Assembly: GCA_001662425.1 (NCBI GenBank)
Contig: BDDC01000334.1
Coordinates: 1-64,000 of the forward strand
DNA: 64,000 nucleotides
Origin: Chlamydomonas sphaeroides
Lineage: Eukaryota > Chlorophyta > Chlorophyceae > Chlamydomonadales > Chlamydomonadaceae
Direction: 5' to 3'
Shown: positions 44,601 to 55,036 of the stretch, piece by piece
Layout: every line of letters begins with the position of its first letter
Numbering within the stretch: the first letter of the stretch is position 1
Made by a program: the position numbers and the translations under genes
The notes under the pieces: model-generated
What the model was told of the DNA's origin: nothing
What the model saw: the letters and a program-made list of their open reading frames with translations, nothing else
The model's database searches: none

Positions 44601-47600
44601 TGTAGCCGCCGCTGCCGCCGCCGCCACCGCCGCCCAGGCCGAGCGCCGTGGCCATCTCAGCCGTCAGCAGCACCGAGTCGATCACGTGGACGATGTGGTT
44701 GCCTGCGGACAGGAGGCGCGGGCATCATGTGTGCTGGGCAGCTGGTGGGTAACGACAATCGCAGGACGCTGGGGCGGCAGCTGCGAGCAAGCAGGCAGGC
44801 GGGTGCGGCCAGAGGAGGCGGGGTCTCCGGGCGGAGCATGTGCCTGGGGCCCCAGACGAAACAGTGCACGGGGCTCTGCGTCAGCCGGTGCAAACGTTGG
44901 GCGGCCCAGCGGCAGCTCGGCGCGCTGATACAGCGTCGGCCGCCCTCCCCGGGCATGAGCCGTTGTCGCGTTAGCGGCTTACCAGCGACAATGGTGGTGG
45001 GCGTGACGGTGGCAGTGACGAAGCCGCTAGACACGGTGACCACGCCGCCAGACACACGGACCGTCAGGCTGGAGCCCTCGGGGGTGCCGTACTTGGTCGG
45101 GTCTGCGGACGAACCATGGGGCCGCAGCACGGCGAGGTGGCGGCTAGAAACATGGTGGTCCAAGCACGGCAAGGAGCACGGGCGGCCCCCACGCCACCTG
45201 CGCGCATCCCTGCCCTGCCGCGCCCCGCCTGTCCCGCGCGCCCCTGGCACGCACCAGTGCCCACGGGCACAGTCATGCCGTCGGTGAGGCTGGCGCGCTG
45301 CAGGGCCTGGCCCAGGTGGATGTGGAGCGCCAGGACCTGGGCAGGGAGGTGCAGGATACGGGGAGTGAGGTGCGGGGTTGGGAACGAGGGGGCGCGCTGG
45401 GAGCCTGTCAGCGGCCAGGTCCGCGAACGGGACTGAGCGAACGAGGGCGAGACGGCCCCGCGTGAGGGAGCCGGCGCGGCAGGGCGTGCGCAGGGACACT
45501 TGCGAGGCGCGGGCCCGCCGCCTCAACACTCCGCCGCCGCGCTCACCGCCTCAATGTTCATGGCCAGCGCCATCTGCACGCTCGTGTCCTCCGTGTCCAG
45601 GCTCGCCATCAGGGCGCCGAAGGCCGCGTTGGAGGGCGCGAACAGTGTGATGGGCACATCGGAGGGCGGCGCGGCGCCGCCGGCCTGACGGAACACACCC
45701 TGCGAAGCAGCAGCAGCACGGACCGCGCGGGCCACGACGTCAGTGCCCACGGCATTCACACAGCCCAGCGCGCCTCCCGCCTGCGCCCCCGCCGCTGATT
45801 GCCCTTGCGGCGGCTGCACTGCCGCATACGCCCCGACGGGCGCCCCCGCCCCGAGGCGCGTCGCTCCGCGCCGCCCCCTCACCATGAGCGCCGCCAGCTC
45901 GGGCGCGCGCATGATGGCATCCTCCAGGTCAGTATAGCCGGCGGCCGAGGGGCTGGGGCTGGGCTCGGGCGACAGCATGGGCTCGGTGCTTGGCGAGGGG
46001 CTCGGGTCGGCCTCATCCAGGCCCAGGGCCGCGGCCACTTCGGGGCTGATGAGCACGGCGTCGATGAGGTGCAGCATGGCGGGGCCTGGGGCGAGGGAGC
46101 GATGGGTGCAGGGGTGAGGGAGCGAGGGGGCGGCGGGGGCAGGGGCACGAGACCGCGTGTGTTGGCTGCAGCCAGCGGCGCACCGGGCGGTGCGTACCAA
46201 CATGATGGCGCAACCCCACCAACCCCACCGCATCGCACAGCGCCGCCTTTGACCGCCCGGCCTGCGCTCACCGGCCCGGATGGTGCGCAGGACCTTGGCC
46301 GAGTTGACGCCGTGCGACACGCTGGTGACGCCGCCCGCCACCGAGACCGTGATGCCGGTGGAGGCAGTGGTGTAGGTGCGCGGGTCTGCAGGGCCGCAAG
46401 GGGGGCGAGGGCGCAGGGCGCGGGGCGGCTCAGGGGTGCGCCCCGTTAGACCGGCAGGCACACGCTGCGCTGGGTAGCGAGAGCCTGCGGCCGCCAAGAG
46501 AGTGCGCCTGCGCACTGGCACAGCGGACGCAGCGCAGGCGCCATGGTGGGGGCCGCCGCAGCGCGGGTCGGGGGCGGACGTACCGCCGGTCGGGATGAAG
46601 GCGCCGTCCATGAGGCCGGACTTGCCCACGGCCTGGCCGATGTGGACATGGTAGCTCAGCACCTGCGGCCGCGGCAAGGGCACAGATAAGAAACTCAGAA
46701 AGATAACCCTATCCGCGGCACGTCAGAGCCGCGCTGCTGCGACTCGCGCCAGGCAGCCAGCATCCTGCTATGCTAGCCTACGACTCCAGCGGGCCCACCA
46801 GCAACCCACCAGGCCAATGCTGGCCTGCGCCGTGGCCACCAGGGCAGGGTCCCTGGCCGTCAGCGCCGCAAACAGGGCCTCAAAGGCGGCGCTGGTCGGG
46901 GCAAACATCGTGATGGGCACCGCCGCGTCGAGCGTCAGGTTGGCGCCCTGGGCGGCGGCCTGGGGGCGGATTGGGTAGGTGAGCAGGGCCAGCGGCAGGA
47001 GTTGGCGGGGCACGGAGCCGGGCTACGGCGGGCTACGACAGTTGGGCCGGGGTACGGCACGGCCGGCGCCAGCCAGGTACACGCTGTGCTGGGCACTACC
47101 ACCGCAGCTCGTGTCACTTGGCCCGGCAGCGACAGGAGCTTGAGCATGGCAGGGCGGAGCACTTGCAGGAGCTATATGCTGAAGTTAAGGGCCGGTTGTG
47201 CAGCTATATGCCGTGGCGGTGACGGCAATGCCTTACCCCGAGCCGGGCCAGGTCCCGGGTGCCGATGAAGGCAGCGACCAGGCTGGGGAAGGACACGTCG
47301 AAGTCGGGCGCAGTCGACGGCGACGGGCTGGGAGACGATGACCCCGACGGCGAGGGAGATGGCATGGGCTCGGGCGTGGGCGGGTCCAGCAGGTCGAAGG
47401 GCACCAGCACGCGGTCCACCATGTGCACCACGGCCTGCGTGAAGGGTACGGCAAACGGCATGGGTGCGTACGGCAATGTGTTTATTTATCAAAGGATAGC
47501 AAAAGAGTACACTATAGTACACTATGTATCACAAGGTACGGTATGAGGTGCGCCGCCCCGGCTGGGACCCTTGGCACTGGCTCCCACAGGATGCCGGTGG

Positions 47601-49359
47601 TCACACTGGCACATGCCATATGGCAGAACGACTCGCGCCAGGTTGACATCGTGCCATTCCTTCGCGTGCAAAAAGCGCTCTTGTTGGCGCTGCCCACCAG
47701 CCGTTTGACTCCAGCCTCACCTTGCCGGCCATCAGGTCAGCCACCGTGACCTGCAGGAGTTGCGGCCGGGGCACGAGGGTCACGCCGACCGCGCCACAGA
47801 CGAAAGCTAGCAGCCCACGTCATACGAACAAGGTGGGCCAGGTGGGCAGCACGCAGCGATGTGGGTAGCGGCCACATCGGCGCCGGGGCGCGCACGGCAG
47901 CAGAGCAGCGGGCGCCGGGGCTCGTAAGCGCGTTCGGCAAGCCGGTCGCAGGGGCGCACCTTGGCGCGCGACTCCTCGGACTCCACAAACACGCCCTCGG
48001 CGCCCCTGCACAGCGGCACGGGCGGGCGACGCAACGCGCATGCTGACCAGCTCCGACCGACATCGGGCAAAATCTCCGTCCGTGCTGCGCCTGGTCCGCT
48101 ATGGCTGCGCAGCAGAGCAGCAATGCCAATACATTCGTGCATGCGTACTTGGTGACAGTGAGGTTGTAGCCCATGAGGCCCGTGTCCACGTCCTGATCGG
48201 GCCCCAGCATGCCGCTGGTGATGGCCATGCCGAAGTGGGTGTGGTACGCGACCAGCTGCGTCAGCAGCGCCGGCGACAGCTTGACGAAGTCAGCCTGGCG
48301 GGGTGAAGCACAGGTGAACCGGAGCCAAGTGGTGAGGGAGGGAACTGGGTTACGTGCCGGCGCTTGGCGAGGTGCGACGGGACATGCGGGACGCAAAGCC
48401 GTGTGTCGGCGGGGGGTTGCAGCGGAACCGGTTGTCCCGGCAGCAGTCAGGCAAACGGAAGGCTGCCGAGGGCATGGAGGGGCCGTGGAAAGGTGCAGGC
48501 ACGGGCCGCGCGGGTAGCGAAGGGCCGCTTGCGTCGGACGCCGGCAGTGGTTCTATAACAGAGCGGGGGGCCTTTGAGCCCTGAGGACGGTGTGGCTTGG
48601 ATCGTCATTCTTGTTGTGAAGGTGCAGCATGTTACGGAGACGGCGCGTCACCACGCAACAACCTCAGCCCCGCTAGTTCTTCGTGCAATGCGCTGTTGCA
48701 GCGTAGCGCTGCCCTTGAATGCTTTGAGCGCGAGACGTCGCTTCACTTGCGTGCCCCACGCGCCGGGTGTGTGGGCAAGTCGGTGCGATGTGTGCTTACC
48801 GCCTCAATGTTCAGGGTCTCCAGGTACTGGTTCACCGCCTACGCGAGAACATTGAGAGGCATCTCAGTACCAGCAAGGGCGCGAAGAATGCTGAGGGATT
48901 GGCCGCGTGCACAGCACGCGGGGCTATGGGGGGGGGCAGGAGTTGGGACGTCGGCAAGGCCTGCTCACCGCGTCCGTCGGCAGGAAAAGAGTAGCGACAG
49001 TGTTCGGGTTCTCGACAACCGGCTTGATGTCTGGCAGCATCATGATCAGAGCCTGCATAAGCTTGGCATCGCCGCGAGCTTCAAGAAGGGCCGCGACTGA
49101 CGAGTATGCCGGCTGGCCCCGAGGCGGAGGCGAATGACCAGGTGGGCGACGGAAAAATATCTTGGTGCGCACAGCAGCAGCAAGCTCGCAGGCCCCTGCG
49201 CATGTTATTTGTCGGTAGCATCAGCGCGCGTGCAGCTTACAAACAACGCCGAAAATGATCGCATGGCAACGTGATCGCGTGATGCCAACAAGGAGCAGTC
49301 AAGAACGAGAGCGTACCTAGGAGCGCGACGAGCAGCGCGACGAAGGTTCCACGCTTCAT
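41644..49359 (-). CDS. Secreted protein with five FAS1 (fasciclin) domains
   Basis: Twenty-one exons in consistent phase: 49359-49317, 49195-48969, 48838-48800, 48294-48149, 48005-47960, 47750-47721, 47434-47237, 46959-46810, 46662-46584, 46385-46272, 46085-45883, 45699-45547, 45336-45255, 45102-44983, 44702-44551, 44253-44098, 43838-43757, 43488-43369, 42989-42856, 42627-42496, 41955-41644; 905 residues. The N-terminus (MKRGTFVALLVALLG) is a signal peptide. FAS1 motifs recur: TLFLPTDA, ITMFAPTSAAF, ITLFAPSNAAF, ITLFAPTNEAF and FTLFAPTDD (H1 region), and H-x-(I/V)-D-x-VL near each domain end (VVHMVDRVLV, MLHLIDAVLI, IVHVIDSVLL, TIHLIDSVLL, QLHIIDGVLQ). Pro/Ser linkers join domains. There is no C-terminal hydrophobic tail, so a secreted wall or matrix protein is likelier than a GPI-anchored one. 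FAS1 domains mediate adhesion; the ligand is unknown. Confidence 0.92.
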
Positions 49360-49907
49360 TGTGGAACGACCGCTGCCTGAGTGCAGCGTGTATGCAGGCT
49401 GGTATGCTGCAATGTGGCGCTCGGTCCGTGTATGTGTGGTGGCGAGAAGGTGTGAGTTAGGTCGCGGTCGGTTGTGCGCGAGGAGCCCGATGAGGCGTGT
49501 GCTTGCCTCGCTGCCCTGTGTTGCAGGCCGCAGTGACGGTAGCAACAAGTAACGTGGCTCAGCATGCAGCTAACAGCATGTGGTAACAGCTCATCGGCGT
49601 AAAGTGTGAGGTTGAGGTGTTCATGTCTGTCTCTGTTTCTTCCAACTTTACGAACACGCTTCAATGCTTCCGCTGCGCTCGAGGCACAGTGTCGCAGCAG
49701 GGTGCGCTGGTATGAGTCCTTGTAACCGCCACAGCACCTGCCACCGTGTCAGGTAAGGATGTCAGACTCCTCCCGCAAGGTTACAGCTCCGACGCAAGGG
49801 GAGGTGCCCCGCAGTTGCCGGATTTGCTTCCGTCGGGCCCTTCCGGTGCGGCCCTTTTCCCATCTGCATTAATGTCCCCCTCGTCATGGGCCTCACAAGG
49901 AGCGGAC

Positions 49908-50060
49908 GTGGGTGCGCGGCGGCCGGCTGCAGGCGAGGGAGGCGGGATCCGGGGCCGGGCGCAGAGAGAGGGTGCGGAAAGGTTAGAGGGCTGAATGACA
50001 GGGTAACGCGACGGGACTCGGGAGGGTTAAACGCCGTTGGCTGAGAAGGCAGGGGTCTCG
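49908..50060 (+). pseudogene. 3'-end fragment of the F-box-like/ankyrin-like family
   Basis: Matches the last coding bases and 3' flank of copy 3 (about 54944-55092): GCGGACGTGGGTGCGCGGCG, GGCTGAATGACAGGGT and CGACGGGACTCGGGA. The rest of the gene is missing, so this is a relic. The matching 3' flank shows the duplication went past the stop codon. Confidence 0.75.
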
Positions 50061-50718
50061 GCCAAGGCACCCGCTCCGCCCATCGTATGCAGTTGAGGTG
50101 ATGCACGTGTGGCGGGCGGCGATGTTGTTGCAGCACCGCACCGTGTCTTTGCGCACCCTGTTGCTTCCTTCTGAAGTGGGGTATGTGGACCAGTCGCAGA
50201 AGGCAATAGGCATGTTACCGGCACTGCATGCCCGAGCAGCGTGGCTACTGCCACAACTAGCACCAGCAATGCCCGCCTACAGCCCCGGGCGGGCAGGCAC
50301 CGGCTGCGCCCAGGCAGGGGCACGAGTGACGCCGCCTTTGAGCCACCAGTCGACGATGCGTAACCAGCGCGAAGGGCAGAGGCCGTGGCACAGCCGACGT
50401 ATTTGCTGTTGCTGCGGTAGCCGAGGGTAGCGTAGGTCTTGTGGAGTGGCACCGGCTCTTATCCTATTCCGGATAGGGCCACCTTGTCCACATGTGTCGC
50501 GACAACTGAGCATGGGCGGCAGCGGGGGGTTACGGCCGTCATACTGGCCGAGCGTGCCGGCCGTCATGCCCGGGGGATCGAGGTCGTCCCGGCCGGCACT
50601 CTTCATGATCCACACCGCGTGAAACATGCGCAACACGCCTTTGTTTTCGCATACTTCAGTACTTTAGTATGGATGCAGTTCTAGCCCCTGCGCCTGTGTC
50701 CGCCGGTGGCAGAGACGC

Positions 50719-50889
50719 CAGCACAAACCTCCCCAGCTGCGCATCGGTGCATGGCTCGCTTGCCCCAAAAGAGGCCACCCAGACCAGACGCACACCGTCG
50801 GTCATTATGTGGTCATAGCTGGAACTATTTGAGGGGTCTCGAGCACACCGACATCCGTGCCCTCACCCCATGGCCGGACCTAGCCGCCC
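50719..50889 (-). repeat. Dispersed repeat, copy B (inverted)
   Basis: Reverse complement of copy A at 2762-2927, sharing several blocks of 13-19 identical bases with small indels between. No coding potential is seen in either copy. Confidence 0.7.
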
Positions 50890-51225
50890 GAACTGCCTCC
50901 ACGGCAGAACCATATCTCCTAACGTACGCCGCCGCTAACGCTCCGCCGGCCGCGCGAGCTGCATTTGTGTTGCGGCGGTGCACCGCGCACGGTGACACGA
51001 GAGTTTTGCATTTCAAGATTACAATTGAGCTCCGTAGACAAACTTCAGGTTGGGATAACTTCAGGTAACAAACTGGGAGCGAGGTCATTGTGCAACGATC
51101 ACCATCCTGGCTGCCGCCCAGGCCCAACTCAGTTTCACCTTTTCCCCCTCAGCTACCGCCATAAGCAGGCAAAACGACAAGCAGCATCGTGCTGAACAGG
51201 ACACAGGAACTGGTCTGACAAGGAT

Positions 51226-51239
51226 AACGTTATAACGTT
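51226..51239. repeat. 14-bp perfect palindrome AACGTTATAACGTT
   Basis: A perfect AT-rich palindrome in GC-rich surroundings. It could be a binding site for a dimeric protein or chance; nothing nearby decides. Confidence 0.5.
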
Positions 51240-51473
51240 TGGCCGTTAGGACCAGGGTCACGTCCGGGGTGATTGCAAGGGCTTCGCCCCGTTTCCTCCG
51301 GAAAGGGGCAACCAAAAACGGATGCCCCCTGGCTTTGGCCGCGGTGGCCCGTGCCCGCCTGCTGTTGGCGCCGCCGCACGTACACCCCTTCCTCCCTGCG
51401 TCCCTGCGTCCCTGCATCTGTATGCCACGCGAATGCCCACGTCCGCCTGCCGCCCCCCCCCCCCCCCCCCCGC

Positions 51474-51839
51474 NNNNNNNNNNNNNNNNNNNNNNNNNNN
51501 NNNNNNNNNNNNNNNNNNNNNNNNNNNNNNNNNNNNNNNNNNNNNNNNNNNNNNNNNNNNNNNNNNNNNNNNNNNNNNNNNNNNNNNNNNNNNNNNNNNN
51601 NNNNNNNNNNNNNNNNNNNNNNNNNNNNNNNNNNNNNNNNNNNNNNNNNNNNNNNNNNNNNNNNNNNNNNNNNNNNNNNNNNNNNNNNNNNNNNNNNNNN
51701 NNNNNNNNNNNNNNNNNNNNNNNNNNNNNNNNNNNNNNNNNNNNNNNNNNNNNNNNNNNNNNNNNNNNNNNNNNNNNNNNNNNNNNNNNNNNNNNNNNNN
51801 NNNNNNNNNNNNNNNNNNNNNNNNNNNNNNNNNNNNNNN
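51474..51839. other. Assembly gap (366 N)
   Basis: Undetermined bases directly after a 19-base C homopolymer (51453-51471). Gap size and whether the flanks truly adjoin cannot be judged. Confidence 0.99.
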
Positions 51840-52927
51840 GAGCTGTGCCAGGCCCACCCACGTCCGGACCCGTCACGCCCTCCGTCATCCCTCCCCCTGC
51901 ACGTGGCCTACCGCAGGCCGCCTCTACCCTGCGCGCCCCCGTGCCGGCTGGTTGCCTGACGCTGAGCTTTGCCCGCTTCTCCCCCCGGCCCCCATGTAGG
52001 GTCCGCCGTACAGCTGCGTGTTGGTGTTCTGCCGCTCCGCTGCCTCCTTCCGCCTGCCCGCCGCCAGCCTCGGTCCCACTGCTGGCCACATGCTGCCTTC
52101 CGTTCTACCGTTACTCCACATTGCCGGCGCCGCACTTTGCCTTCCGCTCCGTGCCTTCCGCCGGTGTCGACAACTCGATCTGCGCTCCGCCTCCCGCTTC
52201 TCCGCTTCCGCGGTCCTCTGGTGGGGGCTCTGCGCTCCGCTTCCAGGCGCGTGAGCCGGGTTCGCATAGCATCGGGGACCGAGGCTGGCGGACGCTGGCG
52301 CCCTGGCACCGCGTCATCGCTCTGGGCAAACTTTGGTGGACGTGGTTGCTGGCAACGCGACAACGGGGTCGGGCCAGTGCTCGAGGCTGCTCGAGTCCGG
52401 CCCACGCTCTGGTCTAAGCCGCGTGGCGTACTGTTTGGCGCGTCGTCGTCCGCTCCTACGTCTACAACAATCGTCGACAGCATCGGCTCTGTGGTGGTTT
52501 GGGGCGAATGGGTAAGGGTGCCGACTACGCTGGCCGTGCTGCTTTCACGTACACGCGTTTTGTGCCGTGGGCAAGGCTTGCCTCTTGGGTGAGAGCGAGC
52601 GAGCCACTTTCATATATTTGGTGTATGTTCCAAGGCCTAGCAACGGTGACCTTTGCTGGCGACACCATGTCTGGCCACGTGTCTGGCTGGGCGCGGGGAG
52701 GTGGACGTGGGGAAGGGTGGGATCAGGCGCTGCTCCCCTTGGTGGGGTATGGCGGTGTGGCACGGTACGTGCCTTGGCGCGATTCGCGGTGCTTGATGCG
52801 ACGACCTACTCCTGGCTTTTACGCATACTTCGTGATTCCTTGCTGCCGCGCAGCGATTCTAGCATTACCTTCCCTTTGATGCTATCGTTTCACAAGGGAC
52901 AACGCAACGTGCATTCGAGCAAGCGTT
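51840..52927. other. 5' flank of family copy 3
   Basis: No gene seen. A TATA-like CATATATTTG lies at 52611-52620, about 310 bp before the ATG of copy 3. A 40-bp segment at 52567-52606 recurs in direct orientation at 55508-55547 on the other side of that gene. Confidence 0.45.
52567..52606 (+). repeat. 40-bp direct repeat flanking copy 3, left
   Basis: About 35 of 40 bases match 55508-55547, starting with GTGGGCAAGGCTTGC and ending AGCGAGCC. Confidence 0.55.
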
Positions 52928-55036
52928 ATGTCCGACGCAAGGCCTGTGAAGCGCGCGAGGCGCCAAGCAGACCGCGATTGCGGGACGAGCCAGAGTGCCT
53001 ATCCCGGGTCCTCGCAGCAGCACCCCCCAGACCCTGTCGACGCGGCCAGTTCCTCAGCGTCGCCCTTCGCCTCGCTGCAGCCCGAGCTGCTGCGGCACGT
53101 GGCATCCTTCCTGCTGGCTTGCAACGACACCGCCAACCAGGTGCCCTGCTGCCTGCGCCTCGCAAGCAAGGCTACGGCCGCCGCGTTGCGGGAGCGAGAG
53201 CACACCACCATCAGCGCCCTCAAGCCCGTGCCCGAGGCGGCCCTGCTGCACGCCTGGACGCGCGACGGTGGCATCGCTACCCAGCGGCTACGGTCCACGG
53301 ACCGCAAACAGCTGCTGAAGATCGCGGCCGCCACTGGCAGCGTGCCCTGCGTGACGGCGGTTCGGCGCAGCGTGGGTCTGCAGCTGTCGTCGCATGTGCT
53401 CCAGGGCGCCGCCCGTGCGGGCCATCTCGACATGCTGCGCTGGGCCCTGCCGCGCACTCGCGATGTGGACGAAGCCGCGCTGAAGGCCGCCCTGGTCCAG
53501 GCGGCGCAAGGTGGCCACACGGCCGTGTGCGAGTGGTTGCTGGACAACGGCGCGCCGCAGTCGGCTATGGTACTTGCCGTTCTTGCCGCTGCGCAAGTTG
53601 GGCACCACGCGACTGCGGTGGCGCTGTGCGAGCTCACCGGGCGAGACCCGTACCACTGCGCATCTCTGGCATTCGGCGCAGCGCGGGGCTTACCGCTGCC
53701 AGCTCTGCAGGAGGTGCTGGCGGAGTGGCTGCCCGCCGGCGCAGAGGCGCAGCTGCCGCACTCCTTGAAAGGGGTCGTCCTAGCCTCCGCCGCCGCCAGC
53801 CCCACGCCCGACTGGCGCGCCAAGGTGGTGTGGCTGGAGGGCCGCGGCTACCCACGCTCCGAGGGCGCCTGTGAGGAGGTGGCATATCTCTGCGGCGATG
53901 CGGCGCCGGAGCGGCTGGAGTGGCTGCTTGCGCGCGGCTATGCGGCGGGCACCGGCAGCGCCAGCTGCGCCGTGAAGAAGGGCAACGACGCCGCGCTGCG
54001 CTTCTTGCTGGGGCTCGACGGCAGGCCCTGCCGGCTGAAGCCCGAGGAGCTAGCCGCCTGGCAGCCGAGCCAAGACGATTTGAATAGCGCGGTCATAGCG
54101 AATCGGCCGACCGTGCTGCAGACGCTGCAGGAGTTCGGCGCCGGGGCCGTGCTGGCAGCCGGCCCCGATTTGCTGGTGTACGCTGGGGTCAGGGGCGCGG
54201 CACAGTCATTTGCTGTGCTCGCCGGACTGCGCCCGGCTCAAGGTGCCGCCGGTGGCCAGCCGCCAGAGGAGCAGCCGGCGGTCGAGGGCCAGGCCCCGCC
54301 GGCCCATGGCGGGGATGGTGCTCCGGGCGACGGTGGCGACAGCACTGAGCCGGCAAAGTCCATGATGGAGTTCGCAGCAGCGGCCGGCTCCATGGGAGCG
54401 AGTGCGCTGCAGCGCTACCGGCCCACCCAGGGACACTGGCACTATGCAGCGTATTTAGGCGCCGCCAGCAATGGCAATTGCGAATCGCTGGAGTGGCTGG
54501 TGGAGCAGGGCGTGCCTTTCCCGGCGGTGGGTTGCTGCCAAGTCCTGCGGGCGTGGGGCGAGCTGGGGCTATGGGTCCCGCTCTCCCATGGGTTGCCTGA
54601 ACCCAACCTTCCACTGTTCCTTTCACTTTCCTTGCTTGCGCGCCCTGCCTCCCAGATGGATGTAGGGCTGTATGACTACGCTATGGGAATGGAAGACGCC
54701 CTCCTCCTGGACTGCTTGCTCCGCCTTGGGCTGCCCTGTGGCACCGAGCGGGATGCGGTCTTCGCCAAGGCGGCCGCCTTCGCGCCGCTGCCGACGCTGC
54801 AGCGGATGCTGGACGCCGGCTGCCCCGTGGACTGGGAGGCCGCGCTGGCTGCGGCAAGGGAGCGGCAGCAGGATGGCGAGGGCGAGGAGCCGGGCGAGGG
54901 CGGTGCGGAGGTGGTGGCGTGGCTGCAGGAGCAGCGGCGGCAGCGGACTTGGGTGCGCGGCGGCCGGCTGCGGGCGAGGGCGGCGGGATCGGGGGGCCGG
55001 GCGATGAGAAAGGGTGGGGGACAGACAGGGGGCTGA
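52928..55036 (+). CDS. F-box-like/ankyrin-like repeat protein, copy 3 (intact)
   Basis: Exons 52928-54526 and 54656-55036 (donor GCG/GTGGGT, acceptor CCCAG/ATGGAT, phase 0) give 659 residues. The order is as in copy 2: basic N-terminus (KRARR), F-box-like segment (PFASLQPELLRHVASFLL, NQVPCCLRLASKATAAALR), ankyrin-like pairs (ARAGHLDMLRWALPRTRDV; QGGHTAVCEWLLDNGAP), LPALQEVLAEWLPAGAEAQL, KKGNDAALRFLLGLDG, a low-complexity block, and the LQRMLDAGCPVDW C-terminus with an Arg-rich end (VRGGRLRARAAGS). The 129-bp intron is a multiple of three and has no stop, so unspliced RNA would also be translatable, adding 43 residues; the intron in copy 2 carries stops, which argues that splicing is the norm. 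No partner genes nearby hint at a target. Confidence 0.75.
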   Translation: MSDARPVKRARRQADRDCGTSQSAYPGSSQQHPPDPVDAASSSASPFASLQPELLRHVASFLLACNDTANQVPCCLRLASKATAAALREREHTTISALKPVPEAALLHAWTRDGGIATQRLRSTDRKQLLKIAAATGSVPCVTAVRRSVGLQLSSHVLQGAARAGHLDMLRWALPRTRDVDEAALKAALVQAAQGGHTAVCEWLLDNGAPQSAMVLAVLAAAQVGHHATAVALCELTGRDPYHCASLAFGAARGLPLPALQEVLAEWLPAGAEAQLPHSLKGVVLASAAASPTPDWRAKVVWLEGRGYPRSEGACEEVAYLCGDAAPERLEWLLARGYAAGTGSASCAVKKGNDAALRFLLGLDGRPCRLKPEELAAWQPSQDDLNSAVIANRPTVLQTLQEFGAGAVLAAGPDLLVYAGVRGAAQSFAVLAGLRPAQGAAGGQPPEEQPAVEGQAPPAHGGDGAPGDGGDSTEPAKSMMEFAAAAGSMGASALQRYRPTQGHWHYAAYLGAASNGNCESLEWLVEQGVPFPAVGCCQVLRAWGELGLWVPLSHGLPEPNLPLFLSLSLLARPASQMDVGLYDYAMGMEDALLLDCLLRLGLPCGTERDAVFAKAAAFAPLPTLQRMLDAGCPVDWEAALAAARERQQDGEGEEPGEGGAEVVAWLQEQRRQRTWVRGGRLRARAAGSGGRAMRKGGGQTGG

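Larger units (their letters stand above)
49360..51473. other. 5' flank of FAS1 gene and intergenic DNA up to the gap
   Basis: Contains the presumptive FAS1 promoter (right of 49359), the 3' fragment of the F-box-like family (49908-50060), the inverted dispersed repeat (50719-50889), a 14-bp palindrome (51226-51239) and a 19-base C run (51453-51471). No intact gene is visible. Confidence 0.5.
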
